Of a DNA stretch of 64,000 nt, positions 7,900-16,227 are shown in pieces. The stretch covers positions 186,001 through 250,000 of the forward strand of contig JADJFV010000007.1 of assembly GCA_016708435.1 (NCBI GenBank), given 5' to 3'. The first letter of the stretch is position 1. Each line of letters begins with the position of its first letter. The position numbers were made by a program, and so were the translations under genes. Origin of the DNA: Leptospiraceae bacterium (GTDB lineage: Bacteria; Spirochaetota; Leptospiria; Leptospirales; Leptospiraceae). The notes beneath the pieces were generated by a model. That model was given only the letters and a program-made list of their open reading frames with translations, ran no database searches and was not told the origin of the DNA.

Positions 7900-9318
7900 G
7901 TGATTGTTGGCGGTGGCATTGCCGGATTATCCGCTGGATGGTATTTATTAAAGAATAGCTACAAAGATTTTCTAATTCTAGAAATGGACAATCATGTTGG
8001 CGGAAATTCTAGCTCGGGAGAGAATTCTACTAGCCAATATCCTTACGGCGCACACTATATTCCACTTCCTGGGGAAAATGCAAAGTATGTGCGAGAGCTG
8101 TTTGAAGAACTCAAAATTATTACAGGGTATAAGAATGGGCTCCCCGTCTATGATGAATTTTATCTCTGTGCCGATCCGAATGAAAGGCTTTACTTTCAAG
8201 GACTCTGGCAAGAAGGTCTTATTCCTGCTCGCGGAATTCCAGTAGAAGATAAAAAACAATACAATGAATTCTTTAGCTTTGTAGAATCTCTCAAAACCAA
8301 AAAAGGAAATGACGGCAAATTCTTATTTGCCATTCCAATTGAATTTAGCTCTAAAGATTCAGAATTTCTAGAACTCGATAAAATCAGTATGCTTGACTTC
8401 ATGAACAAAAGAGGTTGGACTTCTAAATACCTGCATTGGTATGTAGAATATAGCTGTCGGGATGACTATGGTGTTTCTCATTCCAAAGTCTCTGCCTGGG
8501 CGGGCTTACACTACTTTGCCTCACGAGCTGGCAAAGCCTATAACGCGGACTCGCAAACAGTTCTGACCTGGCCTTCTGGAAATGGATTTCTTGTAAAAAA
8601 CCTAAGAGAAATAAACCAGGCTCAAATTAAAACAAATACCCTAACCTATCGCATCGAGAAAAGTGGGGAAAGAGAATTTTTGATTGATACGATAAATCCT
8701 GATACAAAATCAACGACTCGATACAAAGCAAAAAAAATAATCTACGCTGCCCCTCGCTACACTGCAAAAAAAGTAATCCAGGGCTATAAAAATGATTCTG
8801 CGGATACTCTTGATTTTTCTCCCTGGTTAATTGCCAATATAACTCTTAAACAAAAGCCCTCCGGAAATGGAGTTCCTCTTTCCTGGGATAATGTAAGCTT
8901 TTACAGTCGCTCTCTTGGTTATATCGTTGCCAACCATCAAGATTTAAAAATAAACCGCAAAGAAGTTGTGATTACTTATTATTTGCCTCTCGATGAAGGC
9001 GATTTAAAATCGGAAAGACTAAAAGCATTTAGAAGAAGTAAAGAAGACTGGATCGAAATGATTCTTCCCGACTTAGAAAAAATGCATGCAGGCATTACAA
9101 AAGAAATTACAGAAATGGATCTCTGGGTCTGGGGGCATGGTATGGTTAGCCCCGGAATTGATTATCTCTGGAGCGAAAAGAGACAGGCTATGCTTAAACC
9201 ATTTCAAGGAATAGAATTCGCTCACTCTGACATGAGTGGAATTTCCATTTTCGAAGAAGCCCAATACCGCGGCTGCGAAGCCGCAAAAAAAATACTCTTA
9301 AATGATTACCACAGATGA
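7900..9318 (+). CDS. FAD-dependent amine oxidase/NAD(P)-binding Rossmann protein (N-terminus interrupted)
   Basis: A dinucleotide loop IVGGGIAGLSAGWYLL opens the protein, followed by LEMDNHVGGNS for the FAD ribose, and the rest matches the flavin amine-oxidase/protoporphyrinogen-oxidase fold in length and layout. The coordinates run from the first start after the amber; the frame is continuous back to 7801, so the natural protein probably begins at 7702 and is about 538 residues. It is placed between a polyamine synthase and a polytopic membrane protein, which suggests an amine substrate. The last residues DYHR and the stop come from a dispersed repeat. Confidence 0.75.
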   Translation: MIVGGGIAGLSAGWYLLKNSYKDFLILEMDNHVGGNSSSGENSTSQYPYGAHYIPLPGENAKYVRELFEELKIITGYKNGLPVYDEFYLCADPNERLYFQGLWQEGLIPARGIPVEDKKQYNEFFSFVESLKTKKGNDGKFLFAIPIEFSSKDSEFLELDKISMLDFMNKRGWTSKYLHWYVEYSCRDDYGVSHSKVSAWAGLHYFASRAGKAYNADSQTVLTWPSGNGFLVKNLREINQAQIKTNTLTYRIEKSGEREFLIDTINPDTKSTTRYKAKKIIYAAPRYTAKKVIQGYKNDSADTLDFSPWLIANITLKQKPSGNGVPLSWDNVSFYSRSLGYIVANHQDLKINRKEVVITYYLPLDEGDLKSERLKAFRRSKEDWIEMILPDLEKMHAGITKEITEMDLWVWGHGMVSPGIDYLWSEKRQAMLKPFQGIEFAHSDMSGISIFEEAQYRGCEAAKKILLNDYHR

Positions 9319-9328
9319 ACACGGATAA
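9303..9328. repeat. Dispersed short repeat overlapping a gene end
   Basis: GATTACCACAGATGAACACG and flanking bases match the copies at 7392 and 57066. The repeat supplies the last codons (DYHR) and TGA of the amine oxidase gene. Confidence 0.7.
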
Positions 9329-9344
9329 GATGTTAAGGAATATT

Positions 9345-9430
9345 GAAGCTACAGTGTCATTCCCGAAATTTTCTATCGGGAATCTCAACTACTTGAGACC
9401 CCCGATAGAAAATTTCGGAAGTGACGCTTC
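9345..9430. repeat. Long palindromic repeat, copy A
   Basis: A perfect 18-bp stem begins CCGAAATTTTC (9363) and its complement ends at 9418. Inside is a second stem TCTCAA/TTGAGA with a four-base loop. Outside are GTCATT/AGTGAC and GAAGC/GCTTC pairs. A related but degraded copy is at 10571-10638. The two copies flank the polytopic membrane gene. It could also work as a transcript hairpin. Confidence 0.75.
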
Positions 9431-9460
9431 TTTATAAGCATAACAATATTTAAAGATTAA

Positions 9461-10561
9461 ATGAACAATACTAATTCCCATTCCTGGCTTTATAATAAAA
9501 CTTTTGATTTGGTGTTTATTTTATCGCCTCCTTTTCTTGCGGTTCTTTTTGTTTTATTGTTTGCGGAAAGTTTTGCGGCTACGGATATTTTACCGCTTTG
9601 GGCTTGGGTTGTATTTGTATTATGTATTGATGTCTCCCATGTCTATAGCTCACTTTTTAGGACTTACTTTAATAAAAAAGAATTCTCTGAAAATAAAACT
9701 CTCTATACAGTTCTGCCTTTGGGCATTTTTTTTATAGGGGTGATTTTACATATGATAGGAGCTGCTGTATTTTGGAGAGTGCTTGCTTATTCTGCTGTGT
9801 TTCACTTTATTAGACAGCAATATGGTTTCTTAAGACTCTATTCACGAAACGATACCGAATCGACTTTGTCTAGAGAAATTGACGCATTACTATTATATAC
9901 CTCTACTCTCTACCCGATCGTCTACTGGCATGTCAATCTTCCCCGCAATTTTCGCTGGTTTACGGATGGAGATTTTTTTACAGGACTGCCTTCTATCTTT
10001 GAAGATATTTTCTTCGTATTCTATCTCGGGTTAATTCTTATTTACCTCGCAAAAGAATTTCGTAATTTTTATTTACACAGAGAATTTAATTTAGCTAAGA
10101 ATCTAATTGTCTTTGGAACTGCACTTTCCTGGTATGTTGGTATCGTCTTGCTGAATGGCGATATGGTTTTTACGATTACGAATGTAGTTACTCATGGGAT
10201 TCCTTATATTTCACTCGTTTGGGTCTACGGGAAAAAGCAAGCGGATAAGGATAGTTCTGTGCTAATTTTGGAACGGTTTCAGTATAAAGTTTTTTTTGCT
10301 AAGTATTCCTTTCCCGTTTTTATTCTTGCTCTTTTATTTTTAGGCTATATCGAGGAAGGACTCTGGGCGGGCTTTGTCTGGAGAGAACATTTAGAAGTAT
10401 TTGGACCTTTCGCAAACTTACCTGTTATCCGCGCCAAGGATACTCTCAGTTGGATTGTCCCTCTTCTTACTCTTCCGCAAGCAACTCATTACGCACTCGA
10501 CGGATTCATTTGGAAAATTCGAGACAGTGAGTCTTATTGGTATAAACTTTTTTTTAAATAG
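9461..10561 (+). CDS. Polytopic His-rich membrane protein of unknown function
   Basis: 366 residues with about nine predicted membrane helices. Several polar motifs lie in or beside helices: DVSHVYSSLFRTYF (about 53-66), FHFIRQQYGFLRLY (about 122-135), THGIPYISLVWVYG and ATHYALDGFIWK near the C-terminus. Histidines in such positions often bind metal in membrane oxidases, hydroxylases or desaturases, but I cannot assign a family. It is the last gene of the polyamine-synthase cluster and is flanked by paired palindromic repeats. Its ATG follows the long palindrome by 30 bases. Confidence 0.7.
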   Translation: MNNTNSHSWLYNKTFDLVFILSPPFLAVLFVLLFAESFAATDILPLWAWVVFVLCIDVSHVYSSLFRTYFNKKEFSENKTLYTVLPLGIFFIGVILHMIGAAVFWRVLAYSAVFHFIRQQYGFLRLYSRNDTESTLSREIDALLLYTSTLYPIVYWHVNLPRNFRWFTDGDFFTGLPSIFEDIFFVFYLGLILIYLAKEFRNFYLHREFNLAKNLIVFGTALSWYVGIVLLNGDMVFTITNVVTHGIPYISLVWVYGKKQADKDSSVLILERFQYKVFFAKYSFPVFILALLFLGYIEEGLWAGFVWREHLEVFGPFANLPVIRAKDTLSWIVPLLTLPQATHYALDGFIWKIRDSESYWYKLFFK

Positions 10562-10570
10562 GAATAATTC

Positions 10571-10638
10571 GTCATTCCCGAGATTTTCAGTCGGGAATCT
10601 CAACATCTTGAGACCCCCATTTAAATTTTAGAGGTGAC
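10571..10638. repeat. Long palindromic repeat, copy B (degenerate)
   Basis: It begins GTCATTCCCGAGATTTTC and keeps the inner stem TCTCAA/TTGAGA, then ends in GAGGTGAC. The right outer arm has diverged. It is about two thirds identical in layout to copy A at 9345-9430. Confidence 0.65.
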
Positions 10639-10672
10639 ATTGTTCTTTGATAGTATAATTTCGTTTTAATAT

Positions 10673-11284
10673 ATGTTACTAAATTCAATATTCATTTTAC
10701 TTATCCTTTTTTCTCTTTCCAATTGCTCTACTTTTTTATTGGGAACTAGACCTGTGGTTAATCAGAATATACCTAAACTAGATAAGGATATAACTTATGA
10801 ACTAATTGGATGGAAAGACAAAGAAAATAAAATCAAGGCTACAGAAATTCTAAAGGCTCTAACTCGGTCAGACAAATTTAAAAGTATTTCTCATTTCGTA
10901 AAATCGGATTCTGAGTGGAAAATACAAATTATCCTCGATGAATCTCCCCAGCTTGCCATTTTACTGGGAGAACCAGTTCAGCCGGTATCCTGGGTTGCCG
11001 AAAAAAGACCGGGACGTTATTCGCTTTATATTTTAAACCGTGTTCTATCAGCAGCTTCTCGCCTTGTAATTCCCATCATTCAAGTAAAAGAAGAAATTAT
11101 AACCTTTCGAGTCTGGAAGCAAAATGTAAAAAAGGCTGAGTATTCTTATCCCGTTGAGACTGTTCGTGCTATTGGATGGCTTTCTCTCGCTCTTAGTTTT
11201 TTTGATGATAAAAAAGAAATCAAAACGATATATTCTGATTATGCGCTCATGTTTCTAATTGATTCGGAGAAGAACTATGAATAA
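10673..11284 (+). CDS. Putative lipoprotein, 203 aa
   Basis: A hydrophobic signal ends in SLSNC, a lipobox of the loose spirochaetal type, so the mature protein should start at the cysteine near residue 19 and sit in a membrane facing the periplasm or outside. No catalytic motif is seen. The body alternates polar strands with a hydrophobic patch near residues 125-145. It is similar in layout to the next lipoprotein, with a shared pattern of an IIPI/IIPY stretch followed by EIITFRV/EITYRV, so they look like paralogues. It overlaps the next gene by eight bases. Confidence 0.65.
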   Translation: MLLNSIFILLILFSLSNCSTFLLGTRPVVNQNIPKLDKDITYELIGWKDKENKIKATEILKALTRSDKFKSISHFVKSDSEWKIQIILDESPQLAILLGEPVQPVSWVAEKRPGRYSLYILNRVLSAASRLVIPIIQVKEEIITFRVWKQNVKKAEYSYPVETVRAIGWLSLALSFFDDKKEIKTIYSDYALMFLIDSEKNYE

Positions 11285-11801
11285 AATATTATTCTTATCT
11301 CTAATTGGATTTTTATTCATTCTTATAAACTGCGCAGGCATTTACAACGAGCCTGTTTTTATAAAAAAACAAAAAACGAATTCATTTCCAAAGAACATTC
11401 GCCTGGAATTTACTGGTTTTTATTTTTATGAAAAAGAATTAAACTTATTAAAATCAGAAATTTTAAATTCAGGTTTTACGAATAATCAAAGTTCTCCCTT
11501 TCTTTTAGAAGTCATTTTAGAAGAGAAAGAATATTCTTACAAATATATATCGCTACATTTCGTAAACTTAATAGCCAGTCTATTTACTGCTGGGATCATT
11601 CCCTATTACACCATCACCAAACATGAAATCACCTATCGCGTTTCCGAGGGGAAAAAAGAAATAGGCAGTTCCAAATTAGTTTTAGAATTAGACCAGCTTA
11701 GAGGTTTATCCCTATTACCCATTACTCCTTTCTTTTGGCCTTCCTCTGCCTTTGATAAATCTATTTTAGATTCCTGGAAGTTACAAGGAGATACAAAATG
11801 A
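11277..11801 (+). CDS. Putative lipoprotein, 174 aa
   Basis: ATG 11277 is chosen over an upstream in-frame codon because it begins the signal peptide directly; the lipobox is LINC (cysteine near residue 19). The gene start overlaps the preceding lipoprotein and its end overlaps the esterase gene (ATGA), so three genes are probably co-translated. The pattern HEITYRV after a hydrophobic stretch resembles the preceding lipoprotein. Function unknown. Confidence 0.65.
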   Translation: MNKILFLSLIGFLFILINCAGIYNEPVFIKKQKTNSFPKNIRLEFTGFYFYEKELNLLKSEILNSGFTNNQSSPFLLEVILEEKEYSYKYISLHFVNLIASLFTAGIIPYYTITKHEITYRVSEGKKEIGSSKLVLELDQLRGLSLLPITPFFWPSSAFDKSILDSWKLQGDTK

Positions 11802-12721
11802 GACTTCTCTACTGGATATTTGTTATTTGCCTTACCTCATTTATTCATTGTCGTATTATGCAAAGAATTAACTCCATTCCAAAGGATGGCATTTTAGAAA
11901 CAATACTTATAGACGGAATTGAAAGAAAATACATCGTATATCTTCCAAAAACAAAAATTCTCGCAGAAGAAAAAATCCCACTTTTACTTATGCTACATGG
12001 TCGATTTGGAACTGCAAAGCTTATGATGGAAGGCTACAATATGAATGCGATAGCCGATAGAGAAAGATTTGCCATTCTTTATCCCGAAGGATTCAATCGT
12101 AGCTGGGCAGACGGCCGGGGTGGAACTCCTGCTGATAAAAATAATATTAACGATGTAAAATTCATAGAAAGCGTAATACAACGTGTAGCCGCTAATTATC
12201 CAATTGACCAAAATTATATTTTCATAACCGGACATTCGAACGGTGGATTTATGACACAGAGAATGCTTATCGAAAAAACCAATTTATTTAAAGCAGGTGT
12301 AAGTGTTACGGCTCATATTTCAAAAAATGTTTTAATGAATTCTACTCCCGCAAAACCAATTTCTGTAGCATTTATCAGTGGAACAGAAGATCCTTTAGTT
12401 CCCTACGAAGGTGGTTATGTAGTTGACGGCGAAGAGGTGTTAGGCGCTGAGGACTCAGTTCGCAGATGGATAGAATGGAATCAATGTAGCAAACAAGCAA
12501 CAATCGAAACAATCAATAAACAGAGGGATGAAACTAGTTTAGAAATTTATTCCTGTCCAGGATGCAAGGAGAATGTAAAGGTTCGATTGTATAAATTAAT
12601 TGGTGCAGGCCATATGTGGCCGGGTTTATCACAGAAGATTCCATTCATTAACCTGGGCAAAGAGACAAAAGAGTTAAATGCATCTGAAGAGATTTGGGAT
12701 TTCTTTAAATTGCATTTGTAA
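11798..12721 (+). CDS. Poly(3-hydroxybutyrate) depolymerase-like/feruloyl-type esterase
   Basis: An alpha/beta hydrolase of the LpqC/PHB-depolymerase group. It has LLMLHGRFGT (oxyanion region), GHSNGGFMT (nucleophile Ser near residue 147), GTEDPLVPYEGG (the likely acid Asp) and GAGHMWPG (the catalytic His). The N-terminus is a hydrophobic signal with a cysteine near 19 (IHC), perhaps another lipoprotein. Homologues cleave ester bonds in hydroxyalkanoates or aryl esters; the substrate here is not known. A phasin-like gene is elsewhere in the window, but no PHA synthase is seen. Confidence 0.8.
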   Translation: MRLLYWIFVICLTSFIHCRIMQRINSIPKDGILETILIDGIERKYIVYLPKTKILAEEKIPLLLMLHGRFGTAKLMMEGYNMNAIADRERFAILYPEGFNRSWADGRGGTPADKNNINDVKFIESVIQRVAANYPIDQNYIFITGHSNGGFMTQRMLIEKTNLFKAGVSVTAHISKNVLMNSTPAKPISVAFISGTEDPLVPYEGGYVVDGEEVLGAEDSVRRWIEWNQCSKQATIETINKQRDETSLEIYSCPGCKENVKVRLYKLIGAGHMWPGLSQKIPFINLGKETKELNASEEIWDFFKLHL

Positions 12722-12885
12722 TGCTAACGCTCTTCCAATTAATAAAGAAATGACTAGCCTAAAATATTGAATTATTTCTTCAGTGTTAATAGTGTAATCG
12801 GCGATTGTCTTTGAAATCCCTCTCTTCACTTAATATCGCTTAGCGCAAAATAATTGTAATGCGAATTTCCTAGGAGGAACCAAGA

Positions 12886-12915
12886 ATGACTTGCATTTTT
12901 CTTTACTTCAAATAA
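12886..12915 (+). other. Possible mini-cistron (9 codons) after a strong ribosome-binding site
   Basis: TAGGAGGA lies nine bases before ATG 12886, which opens a nine-codon frame (MTCIFLYFK) ending at TAA 12915. The next gene starts eleven bases later in a different frame with no comparable site. It could be a leader peptide that couples translation, or the site may be accidental. Confidence 0.25.
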
Positions 12916-12925
12916 TAAATGTGTA

Positions 12926-15454
12926 ATGCGATATTTAGCATCCAATCTATTTACAGGAAACACACAAAGAGACATTGTCAAATTCCATAGATTCATTTCT
13001 AAGACTACACGATTCATTATCCTAAGCCTAGGTCTAATCTATAATCATTCTATTTTAGCTAAAGAAATTGCTCCTGTTTTCATAGGCGATAATTTTCAAT
13101 CTACAAACCTAGGCGAATACATTGAAGTAATTGAAGATAAAGAAAATACTATCACCATTGAAAAAATTTTGACAGAAGATTTAGACTGGAAAAAGCCGAA
13201 GGACACTAGCGGCAACTTTGGATTTAACTCAAATTACTTTTGGATTCGCTTTTCAATTCTCAACTCAAAAAACCAATTACAAAATCCAATTCTTGAACTA
13301 GCCTTTCCTAGAATCGATTATATTGAACTTTACAAATTTAAAAATGGGAAATATGAGAAGACAATTACCGGCGATACTTTTCCCTTTAAAGAAAGAGAAA
13401 TAGACGACACAAATTTTGTTTTCGAATTAGAGGCAAATTACCATACTCCACAAATATATTATATAAGAACGAAAAGCGTAACAAATATTTCCTTTATCAA
13501 TCCTAAACTATATAGATCGTTTCCGGCATTTCATAAAGAAGCATCCATAAGAGATTTGAGCAATGGACTCCTATATGGATTTTTGACTATCATGATTTTT
13601 TATAATCTGCTTTTATTTCTAATTATAAGAGAAAAGGTTTATTTTTATTTATCGATTTATATTTCCTCTTTTCTAATTATTCTCATATCTCTCCATGGAA
13701 TTGCCTTTCAGTATTTTTACCCTGAAAATACTTGGTTAGCAAATAAGGAAAATTATTTTCATATTCCTTTTTTACTTATGATACAAATTGTCTTTATCAC
13801 TTCCTATCTAGAATTAAAGAAGTATTTACCGCTTATCTACACATTTATGCGAATGCATCTTTGGTTCGACGTAATTCATTTGATTTTAATTCATACCTTA
13901 TTTGCAAATTATCCTACCATCGGTTACTATAGCATTCTTGTTATTTTATTTCTAGATAATTTTATTTTCATTTGCGTTGGTAGTTATCTTTGTTATAAAA
14001 AATTTAGACCTGCTTATTTCTTTATGATTTCTTGGATTTTACTTTTAATTGGAAATATCATTCGTGGACTTTTGAATGCTTCCATTATTCCTGCAAATGT
14101 TTTTACCTTTTCTTCTTTTCAATTTGGACTTGCGGCAATGCTTATTTTAATCTCGATTGGACTTGCGGATAAGATTAATTATCTTAAACGGTCTTTACAA
14201 AAGACAAACAAAAAATTAGAGGACTACTCTGATCAGCTAGAACAAAAAATCTTGGAGCGAACCAGTGAATTACAATCCACTTTAAATACAGTCAATCAAC
14301 TTAGGATACAGCAAGATGGAGATTATTTTCTCACTTCTTTATTACTAGAGCCATTCATCATCAATAATTCCACAAGTGAAAAAGTTAAGGTAGATTTTTT
14401 ACTCATTCAAAAAAAGAAATTTGAATTTTATGGGAAAGAGCAAAATATCGGGGGAGACTTATGTCATTCTCAAAACTTAGTGCTTAATAATAGAAATTAT
14501 ATTTTATTTTTTAATTCAGATGCTATGGGAAAATCGTTACAAGGCGCGGGAGGTGCCATTGTTTTTGGTTCTGTATTCTTTTCTATCATCGAAAGAACCA
14601 AATCAAGTTTAGCCGATAAAAATATCAGCCCGGAGCGATGGCTAAAGAACACTTTTATTGAACTACATAAAGTCTTTCTTACTTTCGATTGCACAATGCT
14701 TGTCTCGGCAGTAATTGGTTTGGTTGAAGAAGATACAGGTGTATTGTATTTCATTAATTCGGAGCATCCATCAATTGCTCTCTATGGGGATAATGTTTGT
14801 AATCTGTTAGAAAAGGAAATTTATTTTACGAAACTAGGAAGCCCTGTTGCCTCTAACAAATTATTTATTAGCCTGCAGCAACTTCACAAAGAGGATTCAA
14901 TTTTTGTCGGTTCCGATGGAAGGGATGACTTTGCACTCAATGATTTAACCTTAAATCAAGATGAAAAAGAATTTTTGTATACTGTGCAGGAGGCAAAAGG
15001 CGATTTGAAAAAAATCTATGAAATAACTTGCAGAAAAGGAATACTCATAGATGATTTTTCCCTTATGCGTATCACTTATTTACAGGAAAAAATAAACTAC
15101 GATTATTTGCGAAATTTATCCCTTGAGAATATTGAGGCACAAAATTTTTCAGAGGCAATCAATTATGGAGAGGAGTATATTTCTAAAAATCCAATTGACT
15201 CTGAGTTCTTGTTTCGACTAGGTCAATTATATAAACAAAAAGAAAATTTCATCGCAGCTATAAAATGTTTTGAACGGCTAAGACTACGTAATCCCTACCA
15301 CATCGAGAATCAGCTAGCTTTGATGGAAGCACTCATCTCTTCTAACAATTTTACAAGAGCAAAGAAAATTTCCTCCGAAACAGAAAAAATTGCCTCAAAA
15401 CATTTTACTCTATTAGATCTAAAAAACAGATTAAAGCTTGCAACGGAAAAATAA
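12926..15454 (+). CDS. 7TMR-DISM receptor with PP2C (SpoIIE-like) phosphatase and TPR domains
   Basis: 842 residues. A signal-like helix near 30-47 precedes an extracellular 7TMR-DISMED2-type jelly-roll (about 55-190). Seven membrane helices (about 210-410), a short coiled coil (about 415-460) and a PP2C-type SpoIIE/RsbU-like domain (about 480-690, with GGDLCHSQ, the GKSLQGAGGA loop and GSDGRDDF as metal and active-site regions) follow. TPR-like helices end the protein. It probably senses a ligand outside and dephosphorylates an anti-sigma antagonist inside. A STAS protein at 38904 and an ATPase-fold protein at 52365 are possible partners, but they are not adjacent. Confidence 0.8.
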   Translation: MRYLASNLFTGNTQRDIVKFHRFISKTTRFIILSLGLIYNHSILAKEIAPVFIGDNFQSTNLGEYIEVIEDKENTITIEKILTEDLDWKKPKDTSGNFGFNSNYFWIRFSILNSKNQLQNPILELAFPRIDYIELYKFKNGKYEKTITGDTFPFKEREIDDTNFVFELEANYHTPQIYYIRTKSVTNISFINPKLYRSFPAFHKEASIRDLSNGLLYGFLTIMIFYNLLLFLIIREKVYFYLSIYISSFLIILISLHGIAFQYFYPENTWLANKENYFHIPFLLMIQIVFITSYLELKKYLPLIYTFMRMHLWFDVIHLILIHTLFANYPTIGYYSILVILFLDNFIFICVGSYLCYKKFRPAYFFMISWILLLIGNIIRGLLNASIIPANVFTFSSFQFGLAAMLILISIGLADKINYLKRSLQKTNKKLEDYSDQLEQKILERTSELQSTLNTVNQLRIQQDGDYFLTSLLLEPFIINNSTSEKVKVDFLLIQKKKFEFYGKEQNIGGDLCHSQNLVLNNRNYILFFNSDAMGKSLQGAGGAIVFGSVFFSIIERTKSSLADKNISPERWLKNTFIELHKVFLTFDCTMLVSAVIGLVEEDTGVLYFINSEHPSIALYGDNVCNLLEKEIYFTKLGSPVASNKLFISLQQLHKEDSIFVGSDGRDDFALNDLTLNQDEKEFLYTVQEAKGDLKKIYEITCRKGILIDDFSLMRITYLQEKINYDYLRNLSLENIEAQNFSEAINYGEEYISKNPIDSEFLFRLGQLYKQKENFIAAIKCFERLRLRNPYHIENQLALMEALISSNNFTRAKKISSETEKIASKHFTLLDLKNRLKLATEK

Positions 15455-15496
15455 TTTTTCATTGCTTTTTAACTAACAGCGTTTCTTTTGTTAAAT

Positions 15497-16210
15497 ATGT
15501 TGTTTTATTACAAAGTGCATCCAGGTAAAAAATGGTTTGCTTCTAACCTACTCGCACTCCTCGGTCGTCTCGCTTCCGTTTTACTTTATAAAGTGAAAAT
15601 CATTTCTTCTCCTGATTTAAAAATAAATGGACCCGTCTTAATTCTAGCAAAACATTCAATAGAAATAGATATTCCACTTGGTTATTATGCTATGCTAGTT
15701 GCAATCGGCAGACATGCCTGGTGTATCATGAAAGCAAGCCTTGCAAGAAGTCGGTATCTTGGCTTTTACTGGAAAATCGGGGGTATCCCCTTGGATCGAG
15801 ATAAGCCTGAGAAGAGCAAACACATGTTAGTCCATGCCAAAAGAGTTCTCTATGACTTAGATGAAAGTGGACGAAGGAAAGGAAATGGAAATGTAATGGT
15901 GCTATTTCCGGAAGAGACTACCTATTGGCAGACAATGGGCGAAGGACAAGCAGCAGGCTTTCGCTTTATTGTGGGTAAGCCAAATATACCGCTCAATGTG
16001 GTTTGTGCTGGTTTTCGCTACTCTAAGGGGTTTATACGAACTAACCTCAATATTGAGTTTGGACCTATGCGTCAATTTACAAAGGACGACGATCATGCAG
16101 TGTTTTTGCATGACCGAATGGTAGAAATTGCTGAGCTTTCTAATCTACCTTATCCGTTTCCTCAACCGAAAGCGAGGACAAAGAATGTTGAATCGGCTGC
16201 CGTTGCTTAA
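15497..16210 (+). CDS. 1-acyl-glycerol-3-phosphate acyltransferase (PlsC family)
   Basis: It has the acyltransferase HX4D motif as HSIEID (about residue 51), a substrate-binding GGIPLDRD, and FPEETTYW in place of the common FPEGTR. About 237 residues, close to the family size. An N-terminal hydrophobic helix (about 12-30) should hold it on the inner membrane. ATG 15497 is used; a TTG three codons upstream is possible. The replacement of GTR by ETT at motif III is unusual and may change the donor or acceptor. It converges with norD. Confidence 0.75.
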   Translation: MLFYYKVHPGKKWFASNLLALLGRLASVLLYKVKIISSPDLKINGPVLILAKHSIEIDIPLGYYAMLVAIGRHAWCIMKASLARSRYLGFYWKIGGIPLDRDKPEKSKHMLVHAKRVLYDLDESGRRKGNGNVMVLFPEETTYWQTMGEGQAAGFRFIVGKPNIPLNVVCAGFRYSKGFIRTNLNIEFGPMRQFTKDDDHAVFLHDRMVEIAELSNLPYPFPQPKARTKNVESAAVA

Positions 16211-16227
16211 TAGATTTTTTTCATAAA

